DNA of 11,816 bases, from contig DATESZ010000268.1 in NCBI GenBank assembly GCA_035283845.1, forward strand, positions 1 through 11,816. Reading direction: 5' to 3'. This stretch comes from DATESZ01 sp035283845. GTDB taxonomy: Bacteria; Desulfobacterota; Syntrophia; Syntrophales; JACQWR01. The first letter of the stretch is position 1. Each line of letters starts with the position of its first letter. The position numbers were made by a program, and so were the translations under genes. Shown here in pieces: positions 1 through 8,065 of this stretch. The notes beneath the pieces were generated by a model. It was not told the DNA's origin, ran no database searches, and saw only the letters and a program-made list of their open reading frames with translations.

Positions 1-1
1 T

Positions 2-2062
2 GTGGCCGGCCAGGCCGATGGCGCTGTATTTGTGACATACGGCGATACGGTGGTGCTGGTTACGGCAGTTTCTTTGACAACCCCAAGGCAGGGAGTCGAT
101 TTTCTGCCCCTGACGGTTGACTATCAGGAGATGCCCTTTGCCGCCGGGAAAATTCCCGGAGGTTTTTTTAAGCGGGAAGGGCGCCCTAACGAACATGAGA
201 CCCTGACGTCGAGAGTTATAGACCGGTCCATACGGCCATTATTTCCTAAAGGATATAGTTGCGAAACCCAGATTGTTGCTACGGTGCTTTCCGTGGACAA
301 TGAGAACGAGTCTGATGTGACGGCTATGCTTGGCGCTTCGGCGGCTTTGGAAATATCCAATATTCCTTTTAAGGGGCCTATTGCGGGAGTGCGCGTCGGG
401 CGTCTGGAGGGGGTGTTTGTATGCAACCCTTCGCCTGAGACGCTGGGAAAAAGCGATCTTGACCTTTTCCTGGTGGGCAGGAAAATCACTCCCGGCACAA
501 ATGGCAGGGATTTCGATGTAAACCTTGTCATGCTTGAGGGGGGCGCGCGTGAGATCGAGGAAGATATCATAGTTGACGCCATCAATTTCGGTCTGGAGGC
601 GCTGCGTCCGGCAATCATTCTTCAGGATAGTATGCGCGAGGCCATTGGGGAAGAAAAAAGGATTTTCGAAGCGGCTTCCATTGACGATAATTTTGTTGCC
701 AAAGTCTCTGAACTTGCGCTTCCCGGCCTGAAAGACTCTTACAATACTCCCCGTAAGCAGGAGAGGCAGGCCAAATTGGCCGGGACGAAAGAAATGGTGA
801 AAAAAGCCATAGCGCCGGAAGACGGCGCAGGCGAAGCCATCATGGAAAAGGTTATTGAAAAATTAGAGCGTCAGGTGCTGCGTGAGATGATCCTGCGGGA
901 AAAAAGAAGAATTGATGGGAGAGGATGCACCGACATCAGGCCGATCAGTTCCGAAGTAGGGATACTGCCCCGGGTGCACGGGTCCGCCCTTTTCACGAGA
1001 GGTGAAACCCAGGCCTTGGCTGCTTTGACGCTCGGCACTTCTTCCGACGAGCAACGCATGGACTATGTAGGCGGCGAGGAGATGCGCTCCTTCATGCTGC
1101 ACTATAATTTCCCTCCCTATTCCGTCGGCGAAGCCAAGTTTTTACGGGGGCCGGGGCGGAGAGAAATAGGTCATGGCGCTCTTGCCCGCAGAGCCCTGTT
1201 GCCCATTCTGCCTTCCAAGGAAGAATTTCCCTATACCATCAGGATCGTCTCGGAGATACTTGCTTCCAACGGTTCTTCATCGATGGCCACTGTTTGCGGC
1301 GGCGCTCTTTCCCTTATGGACGCCGGCGTGCCGGTGCGCGGCATTGTCGCCGGCATTGCCATGGGCTTGCTGAAGGAGGGAAATGAAGTGGCTGTCCTTT
1401 CCGATATCCTCGGTGACGAGGATCACGCCGGCGATATGGATTTCAAGGTATGCGGAACGGTTAACGGGATCACGGCCATGCAGATGGACATCAAGATTGA
1501 CGGCCTTACGGAGAATATTCTGCGGAGCGCCCTCTACCAGGCAAGGGATGGCAGGCTCTTTATTCTGGAAAAGCTCCGCGAAACCCTTTCTGCTCCCCGG
1601 CCGGATATCTCTCCGTACGCCCCACGGATTACGACGGTAAAAGTAAAACCCGAAAAGGTAAGAGATGTTATAGGTTCCGGCGGGAAGAATATCCGTCACA
1701 TCATCAGTGAAACGGGCGTTACCATCGATGTGGAAGATGACGGCACCGTGACCATTGCTTCCAGTGACGCCGAGGCGGCCGCTCGTGCGGTACAGATGGT
1801 CAAATGGCTGACTGAGGAGGCGGAGATAGGAAAGATATACCGCGGCACGGTAAAAAAGGTTGTCGATTTCGGCGCCTTTGTGGAAATTATGCCCGGTACG
1901 GAAGGGCTGGTTCATATCTCGCAGTTGGCCAGGGAAAGGGTCAACAAGGTGACGGATATCCTCAGTGAAGGCGACGAAGTGATGGTCAAGGTGCTGGAGA
2001 TAGACAAGCAGGGGAAGATCCGTTTGAGCCGAAAGGATGCTTTGGGAGCTGATGGTAAATAG
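2..2062 (+). CDS. pnp: Polynucleotide phosphorylase (PNPase), 5'-truncated by the window edge
   Basis: This enzyme degrades RNA 3'->5' with phosphate, releasing nucleoside diphosphates, and can also add tails. It is a cytoplasmic homotrimer and often part of the degradosome. The visible protein is 686 residues. It opens with QADGAVFVTYGDTVVLVTAV, which in full-length PNPases lies about two dozen residues in, so the GTG at position 2 is an internal Val codon and the true start lies upstream. Two RNase PH-like halves are present; the second carries the conserved GDMDFKVCGT stretch (about residue 477) with the acidic residues of the active site. A KH domain follows with its GSGG loop at about residues 558-561, then an S1 domain from about residue 607 (GTVKKVVDFGAFVEI) to near the end. 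The gene overlaps the next one by 11 bases. In many bacteria rpsO precedes pnp, but that part is outside the window. Identification is firm. Confidence 0.97.
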   Translation: MAGQADGAVFVTYGDTVVLVTAVSLTTPRQGVDFLPLTVDYQEMPFAAGKIPGGFFKREGRPNEHETLTSRVIDRSIRPLFPKGYSCETQIVATVLSVDNENESDVTAMLGASAALEISNIPFKGPIAGVRVGRLEGVFVCNPSPETLGKSDLDLFLVGRKITPGTNGRDFDVNLVMLEGGAREIEEDIIVDAINFGLEALRPAIILQDSMREAIGEEKRIFEAASIDDNFVAKVSELALPGLKDSYNTPRKQERQAKLAGTKEMVKKAIAPEDGAGEAIMEKVIEKLERQVLREMILREKRRIDGRGCTDIRPISSEVGILPRVHGSALFTRGETQALAALTLGTSSDEQRMDYVGGEEMRSFMLHYNFPPYSVGEAKFLRGPGRREIGHGALARRALLPILPSKEEFPYTIRIVSEILASNGSSSMATVCGGALSLMDAGVPVRGIVAGIAMGLLKEGNEVAVLSDILGDEDHAGDMDFKVCGTVNGITAMQMDIKIDGLTENILRSALYQARDGRLFILEKLRETLSAPRPDISPYAPRITTVKVKPEKVRDVIGSGGKNIRHIISETGVTIDVEDDGTVTIASSDAEAAARAVQMVKWLTEEAEIGKIYRGTVKKVVDFGAFVEIMPGTEGLVHISQLARERVNKVTDILSEGDEVMVKVLEIDKQGKIRLSRKDALGADGK

Positions 2063-3308
2063 AACCGTTCTTAATAACGGTATCAGTGTCATCTCCGAAG
2101 AGATCGACCATGTCCGCTCCGTATCCATAGGTGTATGGGTGCGGTGCGGTTCCTGTCATGAAGATTCCCATACCAACGGAACCGCCCATTTTATTGAGCA
2201 CATGCTTTTCAAAGGAACGGAAAGGCGCTCCGCCTTTGATATTGCCTGGGCCATCGATTCCGTGGGCGGGGTGATGAATGCCTTTACAGGCAAGGAATTG
2301 ACCGCTTTTTATATCAAGATACCCGATTACCACCTGCCCCTTGCGATAGATATCCTGGCCGACATATTCAATAACTCATGTTTCGATGGAAAGGAGATCG
2401 AGAAGGAGAAATCGGTGATCTTTCAGGAAATTTACATGCTGGAAGATTCACCGGACGAATACATCCATGATTTTTTTGACGGGATATTCTGGGATTCCCA
2501 TCCCCTTGGTCTTCCCATTCTCGGTACGAAGAAGCGGTTGGCAGAGATGAACAGGGTGTCCCTTTCGCAGTTTTTCCGGTCCAGGTACAGGGGAGAGAAC
2601 CTCATCCTGACGGCGGCGGGCAATCTTAAACACGATGAACTGGTTGACCTTGCAGCCGCTGCGTTCGGAGCGCTTTCAGGAGAGGTTGCGGAAGAGGCGT
2701 TCTGTACGCCCGTTATCTCCTCTCGCACCGCCGTTCTGGAAAAGGACCTTGAACAGGTGCACATGGTGATCGGCGCTCCTGCTCCCTCAGCGATCAGCTC
2801 CAAACGGCACGCATCCATGCTGATGAATGCCGTCCTGGGGGGGGCCATGAGTTCCCGTCTTTTTCAGGAAATCAGGGAAAAAAGAGGGCTCGCCTATGAG
2901 ATTCAGTCCTACCTGACTCCCTATACAAATGCGGGAATGCTCGGCGTTTACGTGGGAACGGATCACGTGAAGATTCCTGAAGTAATGCGCCTGATCCTTG
3001 AAGCCTTCGGCAGGTTGGAAGATGAGCTTCTGGACGAGAAGGGACTTCTGGCCGTTAAAGAGATGATCAAGGGAAATTTTTTGCTGAGCATGGAAAGTAC
3101 GGACAACCGCATGACGCGGCTGGCAAGAAACGAGGTGTATTTCAAACGCCACGTATCTGCAGAAGAGGTGATCGCTGATCTGGAGGCTGTTTCCGGTGAA
3201 GACATACGGAAATTGGCTGCCGAAATCTTTGATCCCAGTGTCCTTTCCGTAGCGGCGATCGGCCGGATTAAGGAAGAAGAGATAGCCTGCCTCATGCATC
3301 GGATGTAG
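2052..3308 (+). CDS. M16 family zinc peptidase (processing-protease-like)
   Basis: A 418-residue, single-unit member of the M16 (pitrilysin / mitochondrial processing peptidase) family. The inverted zinc motif HFIEH is at residues 46-50. A distal glutamate near residue 126 (SVIFQEI) is the likely third zinc ligand. The C-terminal half has the usual REKRGLAYEI segment followed by a glycine-rich stretch. Bacterial members of this size probably degrade peptides in the cytoplasm or process exported ones; the substrate here is unknown. I start at ATG 2052 because MVNRTVLNNGISVISEE matches the typical family N-terminus; an in-frame ATG at 2037 would only add five residues. GGGAG at 2044-2048 is a close-set ribosome site, and the 11-base overlap with pnp suggests translational coupling. 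The pnp-M16 pairing is common in Desulfobacterota and Firmicutes. Confidence 0.93.
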   Translation: MVNRTVLNNGISVISEEIDHVRSVSIGVWVRCGSCHEDSHTNGTAHFIEHMLFKGTERRSAFDIAWAIDSVGGVMNAFTGKELTAFYIKIPDYHLPLAIDILADIFNNSCFDGKEIEKEKSVIFQEIYMLEDSPDEYIHDFFDGIFWDSHPLGLPILGTKKRLAEMNRVSLSQFFRSRYRGENLILTAAGNLKHDELVDLAAAAFGALSGEVAEEAFCTPVISSRTAVLEKDLEQVHMVIGAPAPSAISSKRHASMLMNAVLGGAMSSRLFQEIREKRGLAYEIQSYLTPYTNAGMLGVYVGTDHVKIPEVMRLILEAFGRLEDELLDEKGLLAVKEMIKGNFLLSMESTDNRMTRLARNEVYFKRHVSAEEVIADLEAVSGEDIRKLAAEIFDPSVLSVAAIGRIKEEEIACLMHRM

Positions 3309-3332
3309 GCCGGTTTAGGACCCCTGAGCAGT

Positions 3333-3350
3333 AGCCCTCCGCAGTGGGCT
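3333..3350 (+). other. Short stem-loop between the M16 peptidase gene and dut
   Basis: AGCCC (3333-3337) can pair with GGGCT (3346-3350) around an 8-base loop. No T-run follows, so it is not a standard rho-independent terminator. It sits just upstream of the TATATAAT stretch before dut. It may be a processing or partial termination site, or chance. Confidence 0.25.
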
Positions 3351-3361
3351 TGATATATAAT
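3351..3361 (+). promoter_or_regulatory. Possible extended -10 element giving a leaderless dut transcript
   Basis: TGATATATAAT lies directly before dut. Read as TGN followed by TATATA (3354-3359), it resembles an extended -10 box, and initiation about 7 bases downstream would fall on the A of the dut ATG at 3366. No recognisable -35 is present at the usual distance, which extended -10 promoters can tolerate. No Shine-Dalgarno sequence precedes the ATG. The alternative is that dut is simply read from the upstream operon. Confidence 0.35.
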
Positions 3362-3365
3362 CGAC

Positions 3366-3815
3366 ATGATAGAAGAAGTCAGCGTTTTCATCCGACCATT
3401 GCCCGGTAATGAGGATATCCCTTTCCCTCATTATATGACGGAGCATGCCGCAGGCATGGATGTGTTTGCTGCCGTAACGGATGAAAAGACGATCGCTCCC
3501 GGCGAGTGGATGTTGATTCCTGCCGGTATTGCCGTAGAGCTGCCGCAGGGTTTTGAGGCGGAGATCAGGCCGAGAAGCGGTCTTGCCTTAAAGTACGGGA
3601 TAACGCTCTTAAATACTCCCGGCACCATTGATGCTGATTACCGAGGGGAAGTGGGGATGATTGTGATCAACCACGGGAAAGACCCATTTATGGTCAGGCG
3701 GGGGGACCGCATCGCCCAGATGGTTGTCCATCGAGTATGCCGGGTTGCATGGCAGGCTAAGAATGAATTAGAGCTGACCTCCCGTGGTGAGGGAGGGTTT
3801 GGCCACACAAAATAA
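3366..3815 (+). CDS. dut: Deoxyuridine 5'-triphosphate nucleotidohydrolase (dUTPase)
   Basis: This enzyme hydrolyses dUTP to dUMP and pyrophosphate, keeping uracil out of DNA and supplying dUMP for thymidylate synthesis. It is a cytoplasmic homotrimer of about 150 residues, and this protein is 149. All five family motifs are visible: AGMDVFA (29-35), RPRSGLA (68-74), the uridine-binding hairpin NTPGTIDADYRGEV (83-96) with catalytic Asp89, RGDRIAQMV (112-120), and the flexible C-terminal arm RGEGGFGHTK (140-149). The arm ends at once after the motif, one residue or so shorter than the common GFGSTG ending, with His in place of Ser. An in-frame stop at 3351-3353 leaves ATG 3366 as the only sensible start. 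There is no Shine-Dalgarno sequence before it. The gene follows the M16 gene by 57 bases, the same order seen in related genomes. Confidence 0.96.
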   Translation: MIEEVSVFIRPLPGNEDIPFPHYMTEHAAGMDVFAAVTDEKTIAPGEWMLIPAGIAVELPQGFEAEIRPRSGLALKYGITLLNTPGTIDADYRGEVGMIVINHGKDPFMVRRGDRIAQMVVHRVCRVAWQAKNELELTSRGEGGFGHTK

Positions 3816-3870
3816 GGCGCGGCAGTGATTTGACACTAATCCACATACCCGACGCGGGCATAACGAAGGA

Positions 3871-3937
3871 TGAAAACCACCCCCACCCCTCCCTCCCCCG
3901 TCGAGGGGGAGGGATACAGGGAGTGGGGGTATTTTCA
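3871..3937. repeat. Long imperfect palindrome, REP-like intergenic element
   Basis: The inner stem CCCTCCCCC (3891-3899) pairs with GGGGGAGGG (3905-3913) around a 5-base loop. Further out CCCCCAC (3880-3886) pairs with GTGGGGG (3923-3929), and TGAAAA (3871-3876) with TTTTCA (3932-3937). Together they form a hairpin of about 67 bases. Pyrimidine/purine palindromes of this type are scattered between genes in many proteobacterial genomes and often produce false PSLPLDGGG-like reading frames. Here it lies between dut and the rubrerythrin-like gene, ending 20 bases before that gene's ATG. As RNA it could block 3' exonucleases or reduce read-through. Copy number in the genome is not visible from here. 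Confidence 0.75.
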
Positions 3938-3957
3938 TATAAACGAGGAGATAAATT

Positions 3958-4476
3958 ATGGAAGGACGTTTGGATGCACTTAATGTTGCCCTTGCCAATG
4001 AGATGAGAGAACATGAATTTTACCTGAATAACGCCAGGCGGACGACGAATCCCATGGGCAAGGCCATGTTTCAGCAGATAGCGTCGGAAGAACTGGAGCA
4101 TTACGAACGGCTGAAACAACTTTCCGAAAGCTGGAAGAAGCAGGAGAAATGGCCGGAGACAGTTCCCCTGCGGGTAAAGAACACGGTGGTCAAGGACGTT
4201 CTTAAAGATTTTGTGAAAAAGGCCGCCGCCATGCCGGCAGGCGATGACGACGACCTCAAAGCAATCCGTACAGCTATTGATTTTGAGGCCAAGGGGGCCG
4301 CCTTCTACGCCCGCCTGAGCGAGGAAGTTGTTGATCCCCGTGAGAAGGCATTTTTCAATCTCCTCGCGGGCATTGAGCAGGAACACTTCGCTTCCCTGAA
4401 AGATACGGAAGAATACCTCACCAATCCCGCCGGCTGGTACCAGAAAATGGAGCGCAGCGGTCTCGACGGCGCGTAA
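3958..4476 (+). CDS. Rubrerythrin-like ferritin-family protein without rubredoxin domain
   Basis: A 172-residue, all-helical diiron protein. Two matching half-motifs supply the metal ligands: Glu15 followed by EELEH (Glu45, His48) in the first helix pair, and Glu110 followed by EQEH (Glu140, His143) in the second. In each half the first Glu lies six residues before a conserved Phe-Tyr, as in rubrerythrins. The C-terminal rubredoxin domain of classical rubrerythrin, with its CxxC pairs, is absent, and the protein has no cysteine. Relatives reduce peroxide or handle iron in anaerobes; with no built-in rubredoxin it would need an outside electron donor, or may act differently. GAGGAG at 3943-3948 is a strong ribosome site 9 bases before ATG 3958. 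It is probably transcribed alone, set off by the palindrome upstream and a convergent gene downstream. Confidence 0.88.
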   Translation: MEGRLDALNVALANEMREHEFYLNNARRTTNPMGKAMFQQIASEELEHYERLKQLSESWKKQEKWPETVPLRVKNTVVKDVLKDFVKKAAAMPAGDDDDLKAIRTAIDFEAKGAAFYARLSEEVVDPREKAFFNLLAGIEQEHFASLKDTEEYLTNPAGWYQKMERSGLDGA

Positions 4477-4520
4477 AATCTCCGGATAGCCGTTGAGGGC
4501 CGAGTCGCCGGGCTGATGCT

Positions 4521-6497
4521 TCAGTTTATTAATGAATCATCTACGTCGGCAGTATCAATATCATCTAACTGTTGCGCCAGGCCGTGCCAGTTTTCATATA
4601 ATTCCTCTAATTCCCGGGAAATCGTCATTAATTCCCGATTCAATGTTTTGATTTTCCCGGGGGCCCGGCAGACCTCCGGTGCGCACAACTCTTGCTCCTT
4701 GACGATTTTCTCCCGTTCCAGTCGGTTGACTTTTTCCTCCACCGCCGACACTTTTTTCTTCAAGTCGCTGCGCATGCGGGAAAGCCTGTTTCTTGCCTCC
4801 GCTTCCCGGCGTTTTTCATCTTTCGTTTTGTACCTGCCTTTTTGAGGCGCTTCCGTCGCCATATCTTCCGGTGCGGGCATCGGCACGGGGGCGCTTACTT
4901 CCCGCCTTTTTTCAATAAAGTAGGAATAATTGCCCGAGTATTCATAGAGGTTCCCCTGACGAATTTCGAGCACCCGCCGGACCAGGCAATCGAGGAAATA
5001 CCGGTCATGTGAGACAATCAACACCGTGCCCTGGTAATGAAGCAGGGCATTTTGAAATATGTCTTTGGTCTTGATGTCCAGGTGGTTGGTCGGTTCATCG
5101 AGTATCAGGAAATTGGCGTCCTGAAGCATGATTTTCAGCAAGGCCAGCCGGGATTTTTCGCCGCCGGAAAGAACCTTGATTTCTTTGCGGATATCGTCTC
5201 CGGAAAAAAGAAAGGCGCCCAGGAGGTTGCGCCGTTCCAGATCGCTGCTTTTCGAACCGGCCGCGTTAACCTCTTCCCATATGGTTTTTTCATAATCCAG
5301 ATTCTTAACACTTTCTTGGGAAAAGAAGGCCATTTTTACGTTCAGTCCGTAATGCAGATCTCCCGAAGTCGGCTCTTCTTCTTTGCTGATTATGCGCGTC
5401 AGGGTAGTTTTTCCGGCGCCGTTTATCCCCACTAAGGCTATCTTATCGCCTCGATAAACCGTCAAATTGATATTTTTGAATACTTCTAAGTCTCCGTATT
5501 GTTTCGTAAGGCTTTGTAAGGAAACCACTTCCCTGCCGCTTTTACTGCATGGGGGGAATTTAATGGCCGCCGTCTTCGTCTTCTCCGCCTGCTTCAGAAC
5601 ATCGAATTTTTCCAGCGTTCTGATGCGGCTTTGCACCTGTTTCGCTTTCGTGGACTTGTAACGGAACCTCTCGATAAACTCATTGATTTTTTTTATTTCC
5701 GATCTCTGTAGCGCCATTTCTTTTTTCAGGGCCTCCAGGCGGTTTTCCTTTTCCCTGAGGTAGTAGGTGTAATTGCCCTTGTAGATGGTGAGGACATGAT
5801 TTTCCAGTTCGCCTATCTGCCTCGCAAGTTTATCAAGGAAAACGCGATCGTGAGAGATGGCGATCAGTGTTCCCTGGTAATCCCTAAGGTGGTTTTCCAG
5901 CCACTCCATACTCTCCGTATCAAGATGGTTGGTAGGCTCGTCAAGAAGCATGATGTCCGGACGGGAAAGCAGAATGAAACCAAGTAGTATTCTCATCTTC
6001 CAGCCGCCGGAAAAGTCCGTGCATTTCTTGGCAAAGTCTTCTTCCCGGAAGCCGAAGCCCTTGAGCATCTGTTTTGCCCGCGCTTCGAAGGAAAAGCCGT
6101 CCCTTGCCTGAAATGCCGCCATGGACTCCTCATACGATCCAAGGAGCTGCTCGTACTCTTCCGATTCCGGAGGGCAGGCGGCAATCTGCTTTTCATGATT
6201 TCCGATGGATTCCTCAAGATCGGCAATGCCGCTTCTTTTCTTAAAATAGCCTATGAGACTGAGAGGTTCGAGTTCAACAATATCCTGGGGAAGATAACCG
6301 AAGGTTTTTTTACCCGGTATGTCGATGCTTCCTTCGTCAAGATCGACCTGTCCCATGATAGCGCGCAACAAGGTGGTTTTCCCCTGGCCGTTATCGCCCA
6401 CAAGGCCGATCCTGCTTTTTTCGGTGATGAACCAGTTGAGGCGGTCGAATATCCTTTTCTCGCCGAAGGCAAGGCTTATGTTGTTGATCTGAATCAA
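4521..6497 (-). CDS. ABC-F family ATPase (tandem ABC domains, no membrane part)
   Basis: A 658-residue protein with two ATP-binding cassettes in one chain. Domain 1 has Walker A GDNGQGKT (34-41), signature FSGGWKMR (162-169), Walker B ending DEPTNHLD (186-193) and switch SHDR (215-218). Domain 2 has GINGAGKT (357-364), LSGGEKSR (443-450), DEPTNHLD (467-474) and SHDR (496-499). A charged linker (about 245-330) joins them, and a coiled-coil tail (about 555-645) follows, as in Uup, YheS or YdiF-like members. ABC-F proteins bind the ribosome near the E site and affect translation; some protect against antibiotics. Which subtype this is cannot be decided by eye. The start codon is TTG at 6497-6495, preceded by AAGGGAG with a 6-base gap, and no in-frame ATG is near. 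It converges on the rubrerythrin-like gene with a 44-base gap and diverges from the MFS gene. Confidence 0.94.
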   Translation of the reverse strand: MIQINNISLAFGEKRIFDRLNWFITEKSRIGLVGDNGQGKTTLLRAIMGQVDLDEGSIDIPGKKTFGYLPQDIVELEPLSLIGYFKKRSGIADLEESIGNHEKQIAACPPESEEYEQLLGSYEESMAAFQARDGFSFEARAKQMLKGFGFREEDFAKKCTDFSGGWKMRILLGFILLSRPDIMLLDEPTNHLDTESMEWLENHLRDYQGTLIAISHDRVFLDKLARQIGELENHVLTIYKGNYTYYLREKENRLEALKKEMALQRSEIKKINEFIERFRYKSTKAKQVQSRIRTLEKFDVLKQAEKTKTAAIKFPPCSKSGREVVSLQSLTKQYGDLEVFKNINLTVYRGDKIALVGINGAGKTTLTRIISKEEEPTSGDLHYGLNVKMAFFSQESVKNLDYEKTIWEEVNAAGSKSSDLERRNLLGAFLFSGDDIRKEIKVLSGGEKSRLALLKIMLQDANFLILDEPTNHLDIKTKDIFQNALLHYQGTVLIVSHDRYFLDCLVRRVLEIRQGNLYEYSGNYSYFIEKRREVSAPVPMPAPEDMATEAPQKGRYKTKDEKRREAEARNRLSRMRSDLKKKVSAVEEKVNRLEREKIVKEQELCAPEVCRAPGKIKTLNRELMTISRELEELYENWHGLAQQLDDIDTADVDDSLIN

Positions 6498-6707
6498 AGG
6501 CGGCTCCCTTCCATTTTCAAGAAAGTTAAACCACTCACCGACTACGCAATCAAACCGGCCTCTTGAAAGCTGTAGCAGCCTCTCTTAGCGACAATGATAT
6601 GATGATTTTGGTCAGATGTTCGTTCCGTGGCATGGAGTTGTAAGTACATTGTTTTGTAAATTATTTCAACTATCAATAGATGCGCGAGACTCGAGTTCTT
6701 TGTTCTC

Positions 6708-6736
6708 TTGCCATGCTTTTTTTAACCTGCTAAGAT
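6708..6736 (+). promoter_or_regulatory. Sigma-70-type promoter for the MFS gene
   Basis: TTGCCA (6708-6713) and TAAGAT (6731-6736) are 17 bases apart, and TGC directly precedes the -10 box, giving an extended -10. Transcription would start near 6743, about 57 bases before ATG 6800. The dyad CGCGCC / GGCGCG (6738-6743 and 6755-6760) lies right at the predicted start and could be an operator or a 5' hairpin. Confidence 0.6.
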
Positions 6737-6737
6737 G

Positions 6738-6766
6738 CGCGCCGTAAAAACAATGGCGCGATCGCG
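6738..6766. promoter_or_regulatory. Dyad and overlapping 10-base palindrome at the MFS transcription start
   Basis: CGCGCC (6738-6743) is the inverse of GGCGCG (6755-6760), 11 bases apart. The perfect palindrome CGCGATCGCG (6757-6766) overlaps the right arm. Both lie just downstream of the predicted -10 box, where a repressor would block initiation. No regulator gene is next to it, so a role as operator is only inferred. Confidence 0.35.
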
Positions 6767-6799
6767 GATAAAAGATAAAATTCCGAGAGCGAGATTTCT

Positions 6800-8065
6800 A
6801 TGGCAAACGAAAAAGAGTGGGTAGGCGAAGTAATCGCAAAAAAGGAATCCATGGCCGGCTGGTTGGGCATCAATCGCGCCACCCTGGGCGTTTTGGCGGT
6901 TGTCGGGGGACTGGGTTTTGCGGAAGAGATCTGGCGAAATTTCCTTGCCATCCATCTCAAGGATTCCGTCACCGGCATCAATCAGGCTGCCCGGGTTTTA
7001 GAAGCCGCTAAATACATGGGCATTTTTGCCTTTTTCGTCAATCTTTTCGAGGGATTTGGGTACATCATCGGCGGCAGGGTGGCCCACCGCTTGGGGGCGC
7101 GCTCGGCGCTGATCGTTTCGGCGCTGCCGATGCTCCTCGGTTTTACCCTCCTGCTTATTACACGCCACCCCCTCTCCATCGTTTTCAGCGCCCTCCTGGT
7201 CAGTAACTGGGAGCCTCTGTCGGTGCCTGCTACCTTTGCCGTGGTGGGCAGCGAAGTTCCCAAGAACCGCCGGGCGATCGCTTTTGCCGTCCAAAGCATC
7301 CAGAAACGCCTTCCCAAGGTTATCGGCCCGCTCATCGGAGGCGTGGCCATGGCGGTAGGGTTCTGGTTGAACCTGTCGCTGGCCTTTGGTTTTGTATTCC
7401 TTGCCTGCATCATCCAGTTTTTCCTGCTGGGGCGCATGAGACCCACGAACGATGTGACATCCGTTCCTTTCCGGCAAGTGCTGCAAAAAATCCCACCGGA
7501 CTTGAGGCTCCTTTTGTCTGCGGAAATATTCCTTCGCTGGGGGGACTGGTTTGTCCGGGACTTTGCCGTCCTTTACGTCGTGGGAGTTTTAGCAAGGAGC
7601 AATCAGGAAGCAGGGTTCCTGCTCGCCCTCACCAGCTTAACGGCGCTTCTTACCTACATCCCCGTAGGCAAGATGGTGGATCGGGCGCCAAGTCCCAAGC
7701 CCTTCATCGGCTTAACATTTTTCCTTTTTGCCCTGTTTCCCATAAACCTGGTCGTTCTGCCCCGCATCCTGCCATCCCTCGGAGCGCCTCTGGGAGCGGC
7801 TCTCATCCTGGTATTTATTCTGAACGGCCTGCGTGAGATCGGTGAGCCAGCCCGTAAATCTCTCATCGCCGGCGGTTTCCCTGCGGAAATCAGGGCGCGG
7901 GGCGTGGGGCTCTACTGGGGAATGCGTTCCTTCGCCTTTTGTCCGGCGCCCCTCATTTCTTATTTTTTATGGAGCTTCCTGGGGCCCGACGCCACTTTCC
8001 TGATCGGCGGCTTCCTCGGGATGATCGGCGCCGCCTGGTTCTGGTTACGGGTCAAATGCAAATAG
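6800..8065 (+). CDS. Major facilitator superfamily (MFS) transporter
   Basis: A 421-residue inner-membrane protein with about 11-12 hydrophobic helices, the normal size for MFS carriers. After a short charged N-terminus the first helix starts near residue 25. The loop between helices 2 and 3 carries GGRVAHRLGARSAL, a form of the MFS motif A, and a similar GKMVDRAP occurs after helix 8, as expected for the second six-helix half. A charged loop near the middle (about residue 214-225) separates the halves. MFS proteins move small solutes by proton coupling or facilitated diffusion; nothing here names the substrate. The start at 6800 is supported only by a weak purine-rich stretch; ATG 6851 (AAGGA close before it) would remove 17 residues and keep all helices. 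It has its own promoter and no partner gene that would hint at its cargo. Confidence 0.88.
   Translation: MANEKEWVGEVIAKKESMAGWLGINRATLGVLAVVGGLGFAEEIWRNFLAIHLKDSVTGINQAARVLEAAKYMGIFAFFVNLFEGFGYIIGGRVAHRLGARSALIVSALPMLLGFTLLLITRHPLSIVFSALLVSNWEPLSVPATFAVVGSEVPKNRRAIAFAVQSIQKRLPKVIGPLIGGVAMAVGFWLNLSLAFGFVFLACIIQFFLLGRMRPTNDVTSVPFRQVLQKIPPDLRLLLSAEIFLRWGDWFVRDFAVLYVVGVLARSNQEAGFLLALTSLTALLTYIPVGKMVDRAPSPKPFIGLTFFLFALFPINLVVLPRILPSLGAPLGAALILVFILNGLREIGEPARKSLIAGGFPAEIRARGVGLYWGMRSFAFCPAPLISYFLWSFLGPDATFLIGGFLGMIGAAWFWLRVKCK

Larger units (their letters stand above)
6498..6799. other. Divergent intergenic region between the ABC-F and MFS genes
   Basis: This 302-base spacer must hold the start signals of both neighbours. 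On the + side there is a good promoter at 6708-6736 (listed separately). For the ABC-F gene on the - strand, the best candidate I see is weak: TTGATA (plus 6671-6676) and AACAAT (plus 6648-6653) with 17 bases between, inside an AT-rich stretch at about 6640-6680. No reading frame with a credible start was found inside. Confidence 0.5.

Noticed and set aside
1277..2128. 283-codon open frame on the - strand
   Set aside because: It lies entirely over pnp and the start of the M16 gene, whose protein families are certain, and its translation shows no recognisable domain.
3757..4386. 209-codon open frame on the - strand across the palindrome
   Set aside because: It runs antisense to dut's end and the rubrerythrin-like gene, and its proline/arginine-rich segment comes from the C/G-rich repeat, a common source of false genes.
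7274..7281. GCGATCGC octamer, also present at 6758-6765
   Set aside because: Two copies of an 8-base palindrome are not enough to call a HIP1-like repeat; one is inside the MFS coding sequence.
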